Assembly (NCBI GenBank): GCA_030038435.1 | Contig: JASHOY010000199.1 | Coordinates: 1-36,147 of the forward strand | Direction of reading: 5' to 3' | Source of the DNA: Acidobacteriaceae bacterium | Lineage (GTDB): Bacteria > Acidobacteriota > Terriglobia > Terriglobales > Acidobacteriaceae | Length of the DNA stretch: 36,147 nucleotides | Shown: positions 8,035 through 15,183 of the stretch, piece by piece | How the letters are laid out: every line of letters starts with the position of its first letter | Position numbering within the stretch: the stretch's first letter is position 1 | Notes under the pieces: generated by a model | Told to the model about the DNA's origin: nothing | Databases searched by the model: none | What the model saw: only the letters and a program-made list of their open reading frames with translations | Translations under genes and position numbers: made by a program

Positions 8035-9225
8035 CTTCGGATGCGGCCCGTTCACCGCCACCTGCGGTTCTTCCCATTTCTCGCTCAGGTCCAGGTGAAT
8101 GAACTCCTCTTCATAAACTGACGAGACCGGCTTGCCTCGCAGCACCCGGTAGAGCACCCGTCCACCACCCAGGAAGAAGCCGAGCAGTATCGCGGCGCCT
8201 CCTCCGATCAGCACCAGGCCGGCAATCCCCATCAGCAATTCGCTGGTCATCTGAATTTGCGACAGCCCTCCACCCGGAATTGATGTAAGCGCGGCGGAAT
8301 AATGCACCATCTCGAGCAGCCGGTGACTCTCGTCGGGAATGGCGTCGCCGCTAACGATCGCCACCAGCGGCCCACTGCGCCGCACTTCCAGCGAGGCCAG
8401 GTCCGAGCTTTGAAGCGCTTTGGTAAATGGGGGCTGCGCTTTTCCGTCGGCTTTAAGGTATTTCCGAATCTTTTGCTCCTGCGCCTCTGCAATCTGCGGC
8501 TCAGGGTAATTAATGATCGTCAGTGTCGCGGTGCCTGAAGCCAGACCATAGTTCGCCGTTACCGTCTCTGCGTCCTGATCAAACCCCACAAGCTGTGGCG
8601 GAAGCACTCCGCCAGAGCCCGCATAGCCGGCCGGTCCTTCCGCGTAATGTGTGGTCTGCCCGTCGAGCGAGCCCGTGGGCAAGTCAGCCAGAATCGGTGG
8701 CAGCAATCCCTTGTTGCCGTGAGGAATCGGCATTCGGTTGGCAATTTCGCGCATTTCTCCGGCCGACATTGGACCGACATGCGAGAAAGTCGCCTCCACC
8801 ACCGTCGCCCCTTTCCAGAACAAGACCTTGTTGTTATCTGAAGCGGCTCCGGTTCCGATATCCACCTGCGGCCAGCCGTTCTGGCGATAGTAGGAATATG
8901 CGCCAAACGCCCCGCTCACGTCCGCAAAGCGCAGCGCGCGCAGTGTCAGCGTGTCGCCGTCACGCTTATAGTTCGCTTCTACACCGCGCGCAAATCCGTA
9001 TTCTTTGAGCGCCGCGGCATTTGCGGCGTCGGCCTGCGACGCCTCGGTAGTGATTTGCGGCTGCCCGGTCTCGACCCACCCGTCAAAGACACTCGGCAAG
9101 GAGAGCGGCGCGGGCGGCAGGAAGAGCTTGGTGGCATTTTGGGGGATGGGTTCACCCTGCCCCTGGCAAACAGCGGAGGCAGCCAGTAGCGCCACCGAAC
9201 AGACGAGAGTTGCGATCGAACGCAT
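8029..9225 (-). CDS. Exported DUF6599-like protein with C-terminal TM helix
   Basis: A 398-residue protein starting at the ATG at 9225, where a clear signal peptide begins (MRSIATLVCSVALLAASAVC); the longer open frame upstream lacks such a signal. The mature part resembles the acidobacterial DUF6599 family: FDGWVETGQ near the N-terminus, then NAAALKEYGFARG, a TLTLRALRFADVSGAFGAYS segment and a Gly/Pro-rich middle. Near residues 331-355 is one TM helix (GIAGLVLIGGGAAILLGFF), followed by a ~43-residue polar tail, suggesting a periplasmic domain anchored in the inner membrane. Function is unknown. It is divergent from mpl with a 264-nt gap. The family name is from memory; topology is read from sequence. 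Confidence 0.7.
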   Translation of the reverse strand: MRSIATLVCSVALLAASAVCQGQGEPIPQNATKLFLPPAPLSLPSVFDGWVETGQPQITTEASQADAANAAALKEYGFARGVEANYKRDGDTLTLRALRFADVSGAFGAYSYYRQNGWPQVDIGTGAASDNNKVLFWKGATVVEATFSHVGPMSAGEMREIANRMPIPHGNKGLLPPILADLPTGSLDGQTTHYAEGPAGYAGSGGVLPPQLVGFDQDAETVTANYGLASGTATLTIINYPEPQIAEAQEQKIRKYLKADGKAQPPFTKALQSSDLASLEVRRSGPLVAIVSGDAIPDESHRLLEMVHYSAALTSIPGGGLSQIQMTSELLMGIAGLVLIGGGAAILLGFFLGGGRVLYRVLRGKPVSSVYEEEFIHLDLSEKWEEPQVAVNGPHPKG

Positions 9226-9489
9226 CGAGAAAAGCTCTATTAATAGCCTACACGGGATTCGCCTTGGGCTGCCCCAAGGCGCCGCTTCGCCCGCGCCTAT
9301 TTCAATCCGACACCGCCAAGGCCAAGAATGTTCCCGCTGGCTCTGGTAAAAGTTGCGCCGTTCAAAAAGCAGCGGCAAGCGTCAGTAAACCAAATCGCGA
9401 GTCATCCATCTTCCGCCTCGCTCATCCCGGGGTAAGTGCGCGATCATGGAAACTTGAGACATGCTTTTTCCCAATCCGGCGGCGGATTC

Positions 9490-10953
9490 ATGAGCGCCTC
9501 ACTCCGCCACATCCATCTCAGCGGCATCTGCGGCACAGCTATGGCGTCGCTCGCCGGCCTTCTCCAGTTGCAGGGCCATCGCATCACCGGTTCTGACAGC
9601 GCCGCATATCCTCCCATGAGCGACCTGCTCGGCGCCCTCGGCATTCCCATCCTTGAGCCCTACGCCGAATCGAATCTCGAGCCTTCGCCCGATCTCGTCG
9701 TCATCGGCAACGCTCTCTCGCGAGGCAATCCTGAAGTGGAGCGGGTCCTCGACGATCGCATCCCCTTCACCTCCATGGCCGCACTGCTGCGCGACGAATT
9801 TCTCCAGGGACGCACCTCGCTGGTGATCGCCGGGACGCACGGCAAAACCACCACCACCAGCATGCTCGCCTGGATCTACCAGACCGCCGCGCGCGAAAAC
9901 CCCGCCTTCGAACCGTCCTTCCTCATTGGAGGCGTTGCGGAAAACTTCGGCTCCAGCTTTCAGTTGCGCCCCACACCCAACTTCATCGTCGAAGGCGACG
10001 AATACGACACCGCCTTTTTCGATAAGGGCGCCAAATTTCTCCACTACTTCCCCGACGCGCTCATTCTCACCCACGTGGAATTCGACCACGCCGACATTTA
10101 CGCCGATCTCGACGCCGTCAAAACCGCCTTCAAACGCCTCGTCAACCTCATCCCGCGCCGCGGCGCGATTGTGGCCTTTGACGCCAGTGACAACGTGACC
10201 GACTGCATCGCGCACGCCCTTTGCCGCGTCGAACGCTACGGCTTCAGTGAGCAAGCACAGTGGCGCATCCGCAATCTGCGCTATGAAAACGGCCTCATGC
10301 GCTGGGAGATCCTCCGCGACGGCGTCCCCTGGACCGGCATCGAGCTGCGCATGGCCGGCGAACACAATGCCCTTAACGCCACCGCGGCCGCGGCTCTGGC
10401 TGCCGGGCAGGGAATCAGCGTCGAATCGATCCGCACCGCTTTCGCCGCTTTCAAATCCGTAAAGCGCCGCCTCGAACTCCGCGCTCAGATCGCCGGCATC
10501 AGCGTCATTGAGGATTTCGCCCACCACCCCACCGCCATCCGCGAAACCCTCCGCGCGCTCCGTTCGGTCTATCCGCAATCGCGCCTCTGGGCCGTCCTCG
10601 AGCCGCGCTCCAACACCTTGCGCCGCAAGATCCTCGCCACGGATCTTATCGAAAGCCTCCGCCAGGCCGACCGGGTGGTGCTCGCCGACGTCTACCAGCA
10701 GCACCGCATCCCCGAGGCCGAGCGCCTCCATCCCGAAGAAGTCGTTCGGGCGCTCAATGAGAACGGCACCCACGCCCAGCTCCTGGCTAATGCTGACGCC
10801 ATCGTCGCTGCCATCACGCCCCAGCTTGCCTCCGGCGATGTGGTCGCCATCCTCTCCAATGGAGGCTTCGACGGCATTTACGAAAGGCTTCCTGCGCATC
10901 TCCGCGAGCGCTTCCCTGATTCCGATGGAGGCAAAGGAAGCGGGCGTCCGTGA
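9490..10953 (+). CDS. mpl: UDP-N-acetylmuramate:tripeptide ligase
   Basis: Ligates the recycled tripeptide L-Ala-gamma-D-Glu-meso-Dap to UDP-MurNAc using ATP, returning cell-wall turnover products to peptidoglycan synthesis in the cytoplasm. The 487 residues show the Mur-ligase plan: an N-terminal nucleotide-binding fold (HIHLSGICGTAM, TGSD), a P-loop VIAGTHGKTTTTSM at ~112-125, the central motif EGDEYDTAFFD and a C-terminal domain with EDFAHHPTAI. EGDEYD and AHHPTAI point to Mpl rather than MurC. The ATG at 9490 is chosen because the conserved start follows at once; the in-frame GTG at 9436 adds unconserved residues. It overlaps plsC by four nt (GTGA), implying translational coupling. Confidence 0.93.
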   Translation: MSASLRHIHLSGICGTAMASLAGLLQLQGHRITGSDSAAYPPMSDLLGALGIPILEPYAESNLEPSPDLVVIGNALSRGNPEVERVLDDRIPFTSMAALLRDEFLQGRTSLVIAGTHGKTTTTSMLAWIYQTAARENPAFEPSFLIGGVAENFGSSFQLRPTPNFIVEGDEYDTAFFDKGAKFLHYFPDALILTHVEFDHADIYADLDAVKTAFKRLVNLIPRRGAIVAFDASDNVTDCIAHALCRVERYGFSEQAQWRIRNLRYENGLMRWEILRDGVPWTGIELRMAGEHNALNATAAAALAAGQGISVESIRTAFAAFKSVKRRLELRAQIAGISVIEDFAHHPTAIRETLRALRSVYPQSRLWAVLEPRSNTLRRKILATDLIESLRQADRVVLADVYQQHRIPEAERLHPEEVVRALNENGTHAQLLANADAIVAAITPQLASGDVVAILSNGGFDGIYERLPAHLRERFPDSDGGKGSGRP

Positions 10954-11660
10954 TCACCACGCTCGTCCTGGTCGCCGTCTACGCCATCCTCGCCGTCCCC
11001 GCGGCCATCCTCTTCATTCCCTGGGCCATGATTACCGGAAATGTCGAGCCGCTATACAACATCTCACAGCTCATCTCCCGCGCAGCCTTCGCCGCCGCCG
11101 CAATTCGCGTAGAGGTCGCAGGGCGCGAACGCGTTCCCGCCGGCCTGGCCTGCATCTTCATGTCCAACCATCTCTCCAACCTCGATCCGCCGGCGCTCAT
11201 TCCGCGCATTCCCGGCCGCACATCGGCATTTCTCAAGCGCTCGCTCATGCGCATTCCCATTCTTGGCTACGGCTTCAAACTCGGCGAGTTCGTGCCCGTC
11301 GACCGCGACGGCCGAGTGGAAAGCGCGCAGGAAAGCGTCGCCGTGGCGCGGCGCGTCCTCGAAAAGGGCATCCACATCACTACTTTCGTTGAAGGCACGC
11401 GTTCGCGCGATGGCCGCATGCTGCCCTTCAAAAAAGGGCCGTTCTATCTGGCGATGGAATCCGGCGCCCCCTGCGTTCCCGTCTCCATCCACGGCTCAGA
11501 ACGCAGGATGCCGAAAGGCAGTTTCAGCATTCGCCCCGGCACGGTGCATATCTCCTTCCATGCGCCGCTCTACCCGCGCAACTTCGCCACCCGCGAGGAC
11601 CTCATGGAAGCCGTTCGCGTTGCCATTGCGTCGGGTCTGCCGGACTGGATGCGCGCCTGA
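10950..11660 (+). CDS. plsC: 1-acyl-sn-glycerol-3-phosphate acyltransferase
   Basis: Adds the second acyl chain to lysophosphatidic acid to give phosphatidic acid at the inner membrane. The 236 residues begin with a hydrophobic anchor (TTLVLVAVYAILAVPAAILF). The acyltransferase block I, NHLSNLDPP, carries the H-x4-D pair at His74 and Asp79. Further blocks are FVPVDRDGR, FVEGTRSRDGRMLPFKKG and CVPVSIHGS. The GTG start overlaps the mpl stop, so the two are probably translated together. The acyl acceptor is inferred from the family; other lysophospholipid acyltransferases share these motifs. Confidence 0.88.
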   Translation: MITTLVLVAVYAILAVPAAILFIPWAMITGNVEPLYNISQLISRAAFAAAAIRVEVAGRERVPAGLACIFMSNHLSNLDPPALIPRIPGRTSAFLKRSLMRIPILGYGFKLGEFVPVDRDGRVESAQESVAVARRVLEKGIHITTFVEGTRSRDGRMLPFKKGPFYLAMESGAPCVPVSIHGSERRMPKGSFSIRPGTVHISFHAPLYPRNFATREDLMEAVRVAIASGLPDWMRA

Positions 11661-11747
11661 TCCGTCACGCTTTTCCATCATCCAATGCTTGCGTTAGAAG
11701 GGTAATTCTTATCCGCATGGGCGAGCGGAGACGCTTTTGCGCACAGG

Positions 11748-12992
11748 TCAGCCAATTTCCCGGTGCCACCCCTCTAGAGCCTTCTTGAAGTCCATCATGA
11801 ATTTGCCGGCATCGGCGCCATCGATCAGCCGGTGATCGAATCCCAGGCAATAGTGCTGCATCGACCGGATGGCGATAGTGTCGTTGCCCTCAGCATCCGT
11901 CAGCACTACCGGCTCCTTCTTAAGCGCGCCAATCGCCAGGATGGCTGACTCCGGCTGGTTGATCACCGGCGTGCCAAACTCGTCCCCAAACAGCCCTGAG
12001 TTGGTAAGCGTAAAGGTTGACCCGCCGGCTTCATCGGGCTGCAGCTTTTTAGTTCGCGCGCGCGTTGCCAGGTCGGCGACCATGCGCGCGATATCAGAGA
12101 AGCTGCGCTGCTCGGCCTGGCGGATCACCGGCACAATCAGTCCCCACTCCAGCGCCACCGCGATGCCCAGGTTGATGTCGGCGTGGTAACGGATCGACGA
12201 GCCTTCCAGCGAGGCATTGATGATCGGATGGCGCCGCAACGCTTCTACGGCAGCCGCGGCGATGAAAGGCATAAATGTGAGCCTTACGCCATGGCGCTGT
12301 TCAAATTGGCCGCGAACCCGCTCGCGCAGGCGCACGATGCGGGTCATATCGATCTTGTAAATGGAGTGCACGTGCGGCGCGATGCGCATGCTCTCCGCCA
12401 TGCGCTCGGCGATGATGGCGCGCATCCGCGTCATGGGAACCAGCTCGCCCCGCAACGGCGGGATCGCCACGGTCGGCTTCGGCGCGGTTGCCGGCGCGGG
12501 CGGCCTCTTCAGATACGCGAGGATGTCTTCTTTGGTAATGCGGCCGGCCGAACCCGTGCCGCGAAGGAGCGTGAGATCCACCAGGTGCTCGCGCGCGATG
12601 CGCCGCACCAGCGGCGAGGACCGAATCTTCCGTCCCGGCTCAGGCTCCTGCTCAGCCGGCGCAGATTCAGCGGATACATTCGCGACCTGCGCTTGCGGCG
12701 CTTGCGATGCCGCATCCGGCGCAACAGTTCCTCCCACCGTTGTCCTTACCGCAACCTCTCCGCCGATCACCGCGATCACCTTGTTCACTTCCACGGTTTC
12801 GCCCTCAGCGAAGCGGATTTCGCTCAAAATCCCGGCCACCGGCGCGGGAATCTCCGCGTCCACCTTGTCCGTGGAGATCTCCAGCAGCGGCTCGTCTTCG
12901 GCCACCGAGTCGCCCACCTTCTTGAGCCACTTGGCAATAGTGCCCTCGGTAATGGATTCGCCCATCTGCGGCATCACGACATCAGTCGGCAT
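11748..12992 (-). CDS. 2-oxoacid dehydrogenase E2, dihydrolipoyl acyltransferase
   Basis: Core acyltransferase of a 2-oxoacid dehydrogenase complex, moving the acyl group from lipoyl-lysine to CoA. The 414 residues start at the ATG at 12992 behind GAGGAA. Residues 1-80 are a lipoyl domain with Lys43 in EISTDKVDAEIP, ~85-120 an Ala/Pro-rich linker, ~122-160 the E1/E3-binding domain (SSPLVRRIAREHLVDL), and ~185-414 the catalytic domain with His387 and Asp391 in GFDHRLIDGADAGKF. There is only one lipoyl domain. No E1 or E3 gene is adjacent. Sequence alone does not settle whether the substrate is 2-oxoglutarate, branched-chain oxoacids or pyruvate, so I give no symbol. It converges on plsC. Confidence 0.9.
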   Translation of the reverse strand: MPTDVVMPQMGESITEGTIAKWLKKVGDSVAEDEPLLEISTDKVDAEIPAPVAGILSEIRFAEGETVEVNKVIAVIGGEVAVRTTVGGTVAPDAASQAPQAQVANVSAESAPAEQEPEPGRKIRSSPLVRRIAREHLVDLTLLRGTGSAGRITKEDILAYLKRPPAPATAPKPTVAIPPLRGELVPMTRMRAIIAERMAESMRIAPHVHSIYKIDMTRIVRLRERVRGQFEQRHGVRLTFMPFIAAAAVEALRRHPIINASLEGSSIRYHADINLGIAVALEWGLIVPVIRQAEQRSFSDIARMVADLATRARTKKLQPDEAGGSTFTLTNSGLFGDEFGTPVINQPESAILAIGALKKEPVVLTDAEGNDTIAIRSMQHYCLGFDHRLIDGADAGKFMMDFKKALEGWHREIG

Positions 12993-13495
12993 CGATTCCT
13001 CGTTCGGCGGTTTCGGGGTGCGCCACGTTCCTGCCGGATTATAAATCGCGGACGGCGGCGCGCTCGCCTGCGATGATCGGACAACCTTGTTGATTCGCCC
13101 TGGCTCGGTGACTTCACCCGCTTGCAGCGGCAGGTTCCAACACCCCCGGTTTCGCCCGGATGCCCGTCCGGGATTGCGCAAATTGAGGAATCAACCTGCC
13201 CTGAGAAAGCTTTGGGCAAACTGAAGAGCAAGACGCTTGCCGTCGCCGCTACCTTTGAACATCTCATTTGAGACGTCCCGCTGCATCAGCACAAGCTGTT
13301 ACCATCGCCGCAGCAAGCCTGTGATCCCAGGGATGGTAGTTTCACGCTGATCCTCAGCGACATAGTTGCATTGAAACTGCGACATCAATAGTGTGTGAGA
13401 AGGATGATGCAGCCAAGTCCCAACGCAAAGCCCGTGAACGGCTTGCAGCGGCCCGCGGAAACGATCTCTATCCAACCACCCCACTGGAGTCTCGC
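12993..13495. other. Divergent intergenic region between E2 and lpxI
   Basis: About 500 nt if lpxI starts at 13496. It contains a short hairpin CCCGGA-N6-TCCGGG at 13155-13172 without a T-run. I see no sigma70 promoter with both boxes well matched. An open minus-strand frame (12974-13267) begins with a signal-peptide-like stretch but has no ribosome site. Otherwise nothing is recognisable. Confidence 0.35.
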
Positions 13496-14350
13496 GTGCC
13501 CCTCGGCCTGATCGCCGGCAACGGTCGTTTCCCGTTCCTGCTGCTCGATGCGGCGCGAGCGCAGGGTCTTCCGGTGGTTGTGGCGGCTATCCGCGAGGAG
13601 ACGGATACGGAAATCGACCAGCGCGCGGCAGCCGACTCCGGAATCACGGTGCATTGGCTTTCCCTGGGCGAACTGTCGCGGCTTCTCGAAACCTTCCGTG
13701 CTGCGGGGGTCGTAAAAGCGGTGATGGCCGGGCAGGTCAAGCACAAGCAGATTTTTTCCAGCATCCGCCCGGACTGGCGACTCGCAAAACTGCTGCTCAA
13801 TTTGCGCATGCGGTCCACGGATGCGCTGCTCGGCGCGGTCGCGAAGGTGCTTGCGGATGAAGGCGTCGAACTAGTCAGCTCCACGGCATTTCTCGAACCT
13901 CTGCTCGCCCAGGAAGGTCCGCTCACCGAGCGCGCGCCCAATGAAGAAGAGCGGAAGAACATCGCCTACGGGCTTCAGGTCGCCCATAGGCTGGCCGGCT
14001 TCGATATCGGCCAGACGGTGGCCGTCGCAGCACAGGCCTGCATAGCTGTGGAAGCCATGGAAGGCACTGACGCTACCATCGAGCGAGCCGGCGCGCTGAT
14101 GCGCACTCTCGAAGGAGACGCCTCAACCCTGGAGCGCAGCCTCACCGTAGTCAAGGTGGCGAAGCCGAACCAGGATATGCGCTTTGATGTGCCCGTGATC
14201 GGTGTAGCCACTATCGATGCCATGGTCCACGCCGGCGCCTCCTGTCTTTCCGTCGAGGCAGGACGGACACTGCTCTTCGACCGCGAGGCGCTCCTCCGCC
14301 GCGCTGCCCAGGCCGGGATTGCCATTGCTGGCACGCCGCGGCCGCAATGA
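13496..14350 (+). CDS. lpxI: UDP-2,3-diacylglucosamine pyrophosphatase, LpxI type
   Basis: Hydrolyses UDP-2,3-diacylglucosamine to lipid X and UMP, the fourth step of lipid A synthesis, in the cytoplasm. It replaces the unrelated LpxH in many bacteria. I chose the GTG at 13496 because GGAG sits seven nt upstream and LGLIAGNGRFP then begins near residue 3, giving 284 residues, the usual family length. The in-frame GTG at 13391 would add 35 low-quality residues. The C-terminal half carries DMRFDVPVIGVATI and GASCLSVEAGRTLLFDRE, conserved in the DUF1009/LpxI family. The gene stands alone here, not next to lpxA, lpxB, lpxD or fabZ. Confidence 0.9.
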   Translation: MPLGLIAGNGRFPFLLLDAARAQGLPVVVAAIREETDTEIDQRAAADSGITVHWLSLGELSRLLETFRAAGVVKAVMAGQVKHKQIFSSIRPDWRLAKLLLNLRMRSTDALLGAVAKVLADEGVELVSSTAFLEPLLAQEGPLTERAPNEEERKNIAYGLQVAHRLAGFDIGQTVAVAAQACIAVEAMEGTDATIERAGALMRTLEGDASTLERSLTVVKVAKPNQDMRFDVPVIGVATIDAMVHAGASCLSVEAGRTLLFDREALLRRAAQAGIAIAGTPRPQ

Positions 14351-14433
14351 TCCATTGTGATCGCTGGTCCAAGGGGCAGTGACTGACTGGTTGGCGATGG
14401 CGCCTTTGAGGAAAATCGCCGATGCGCGCGCGC

Positions 14434-14464
14434 AAAAAAGCCCGGCGCCTAAGCCGGGCTCTTT
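14434..14464. terminator. Bidirectional intrinsic terminator
   Basis: A perfect 8-bp stem AGCCCGGC/GCCGGGCT with a 6-nt loop (14439-14460), with A6 on its left and CTTTT on its right. It can terminate both lpxI on the plus strand and the H1-like gene on the minus strand. The T-run is better on the minus strand. Confidence 0.85.
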
Positions 14465-14494
14465 TGCTTGCCTTACGTTGCCTGGTTAATGTAG

Positions 14495-15034
14495 CTAGTT
14501 TTTCTTTGCAGCCTTCTTTGCCGCTTTCTTGGCTGCCTTCTTTGCCGGAGCCTTCTTGGCTGCTTTCTTCGCTGCCTTCTTGGCCGGCGCCTTCTTTGCT
14601 GCTTTCTTAACTGCCAAAGTTTTACCTCGTTTATTTGATTTGCCGGCCTTCTTGCCGGCCGCGGCCTTCTTCGCCACGGCCTTTCCGCCTTTTGCGCCGG
14701 CAGTGCCTTTCTTGGCGGCGGATTTCTTGGCGGCCTTTTTGGCCGGAGCCTTTTTCGCGGCGGCCTTCTTCACCGGTGCCTTCTTAGCAGCCTTCTTCGC
14801 GCGGGCTTTCGGCTTTGCCGCATTCGCAACCGGTACCGCTACCGGCTCGGCTTCTACTACGATTATGCCTGCTTCTTCAATAAGGGGCTCATCGTCGTCA
14901 GAGGTAGTGACAATCCCCGCCACCTGCGGCTCTTCGTCGTCTTCAAACTCGTCAACCTGATCTGGGTCCAGTTCTCTCGGCTCTCCCTCAGGAGAACCGT
15001 CACTCATGGCGTACATCCTGACCACGTCATCCAT
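14495..15034 (-). CDS. Histone H1-like Ala/Lys-rich protein with acidic N-terminus
   Basis: A 179-residue protein in two contrasting parts. Residues 1-70 are strongly acidic (DPDQVDEFEDDEEPQ, TSDDDEPLIEEAG). Residues 73-179 are a low-complexity array of KKAAKK, KKAPAKK and AAKK units ending KKAAKKN, like bacterial H1/HctA-type or HU-tail sequences that bind DNA or RNA without sequence specificity. The ATG at 15034 follows GGAGG by eight nt; the longer open frame has no such site. It has its own candidate promoter and 5' dyad upstream and a strong terminator downstream. The acidic half may self-screen the basic tail or bind partners; that is inference. The repeats invite slippage and length variation. 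Confidence 0.8.
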   Translation of the reverse strand: MDDVVRMYAMSDGSPEGEPRELDPDQVDEFEDDEEPQVAGIVTTSDDDEPLIEEAGIIVVEAEPVAVPVANAAKPKARAKKAAKKAPVKKAAAKKAPAKKAAKKSAAKKGTAGAKGGKAVAKKAAAGKKAGKSNKRGKTLAVKKAAKKAPAKKAAKKAAKKAPAKKAAKKAAKKAAKKN

Positions 15035-15097
15035 CTGAATGCCTCCAGCGCGCCTGCGTTGCGTTGATGGTTTCGTATTGCGCACCACGGAAATTCT

Positions 15098-15113
15098 CTT
15101 CCGCTTGCGGAAG
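15098..15113 (-). repeat. Dyad at the expected transcript start of the H1-like gene
   Basis: CTTCCGC and GCGGAAG are perfect inverted arms around a 2-nt centre. The dyad lies 3-18 nt downstream of the candidate -10 element, so it is either an operator or a hairpin at the mRNA 5' end (CUUCCG-CAAG-CGGAAG). Confidence 0.5.
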
Positions 15114-15115
15114 CC

Positions 15116-15124
15116 ATTGTAGCA
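15116..15124 (-). promoter_or_regulatory. Extended -10 promoter candidate for the H1-like gene
   Basis: On the minus strand TGC is followed by TACAAT, matching the extended -10 form. The nearest TTGACG is only 13 nt upstream of the -10 hexamer, too close for an ordinary -35 box. Confidence 0.45.
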
Positions 15125-15183
15125 ATACCTTGCACGTCAACACCATCAAAACACAAGTTCGGAATCAAGTTCGCACTTTTTTT

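Noticed and set aside
9499..10899. 466-codon minus-strand frame opposite mpl
   Set aside because: Antisense shadow; acidic Gly/Asp/Val-rich translation mirrors the mpl codon bias and has no domain.
12974..13267. 97-codon minus-strand frame starting like a signal peptide (MRCSKVAATASVLLFSLPKA)
   Set aside because: No Shine-Dalgarno, it runs into the E2 coding start in another frame, and the rest is Arg-rich and non-protein-like. Could be revisited with expression data.
14529..14960. 143-codon plus-strand frame rich in Phe and Ala
   Set aside because: It is the complement of the KKAAKK repeat of the H1-like gene, so its composition is an artefact.
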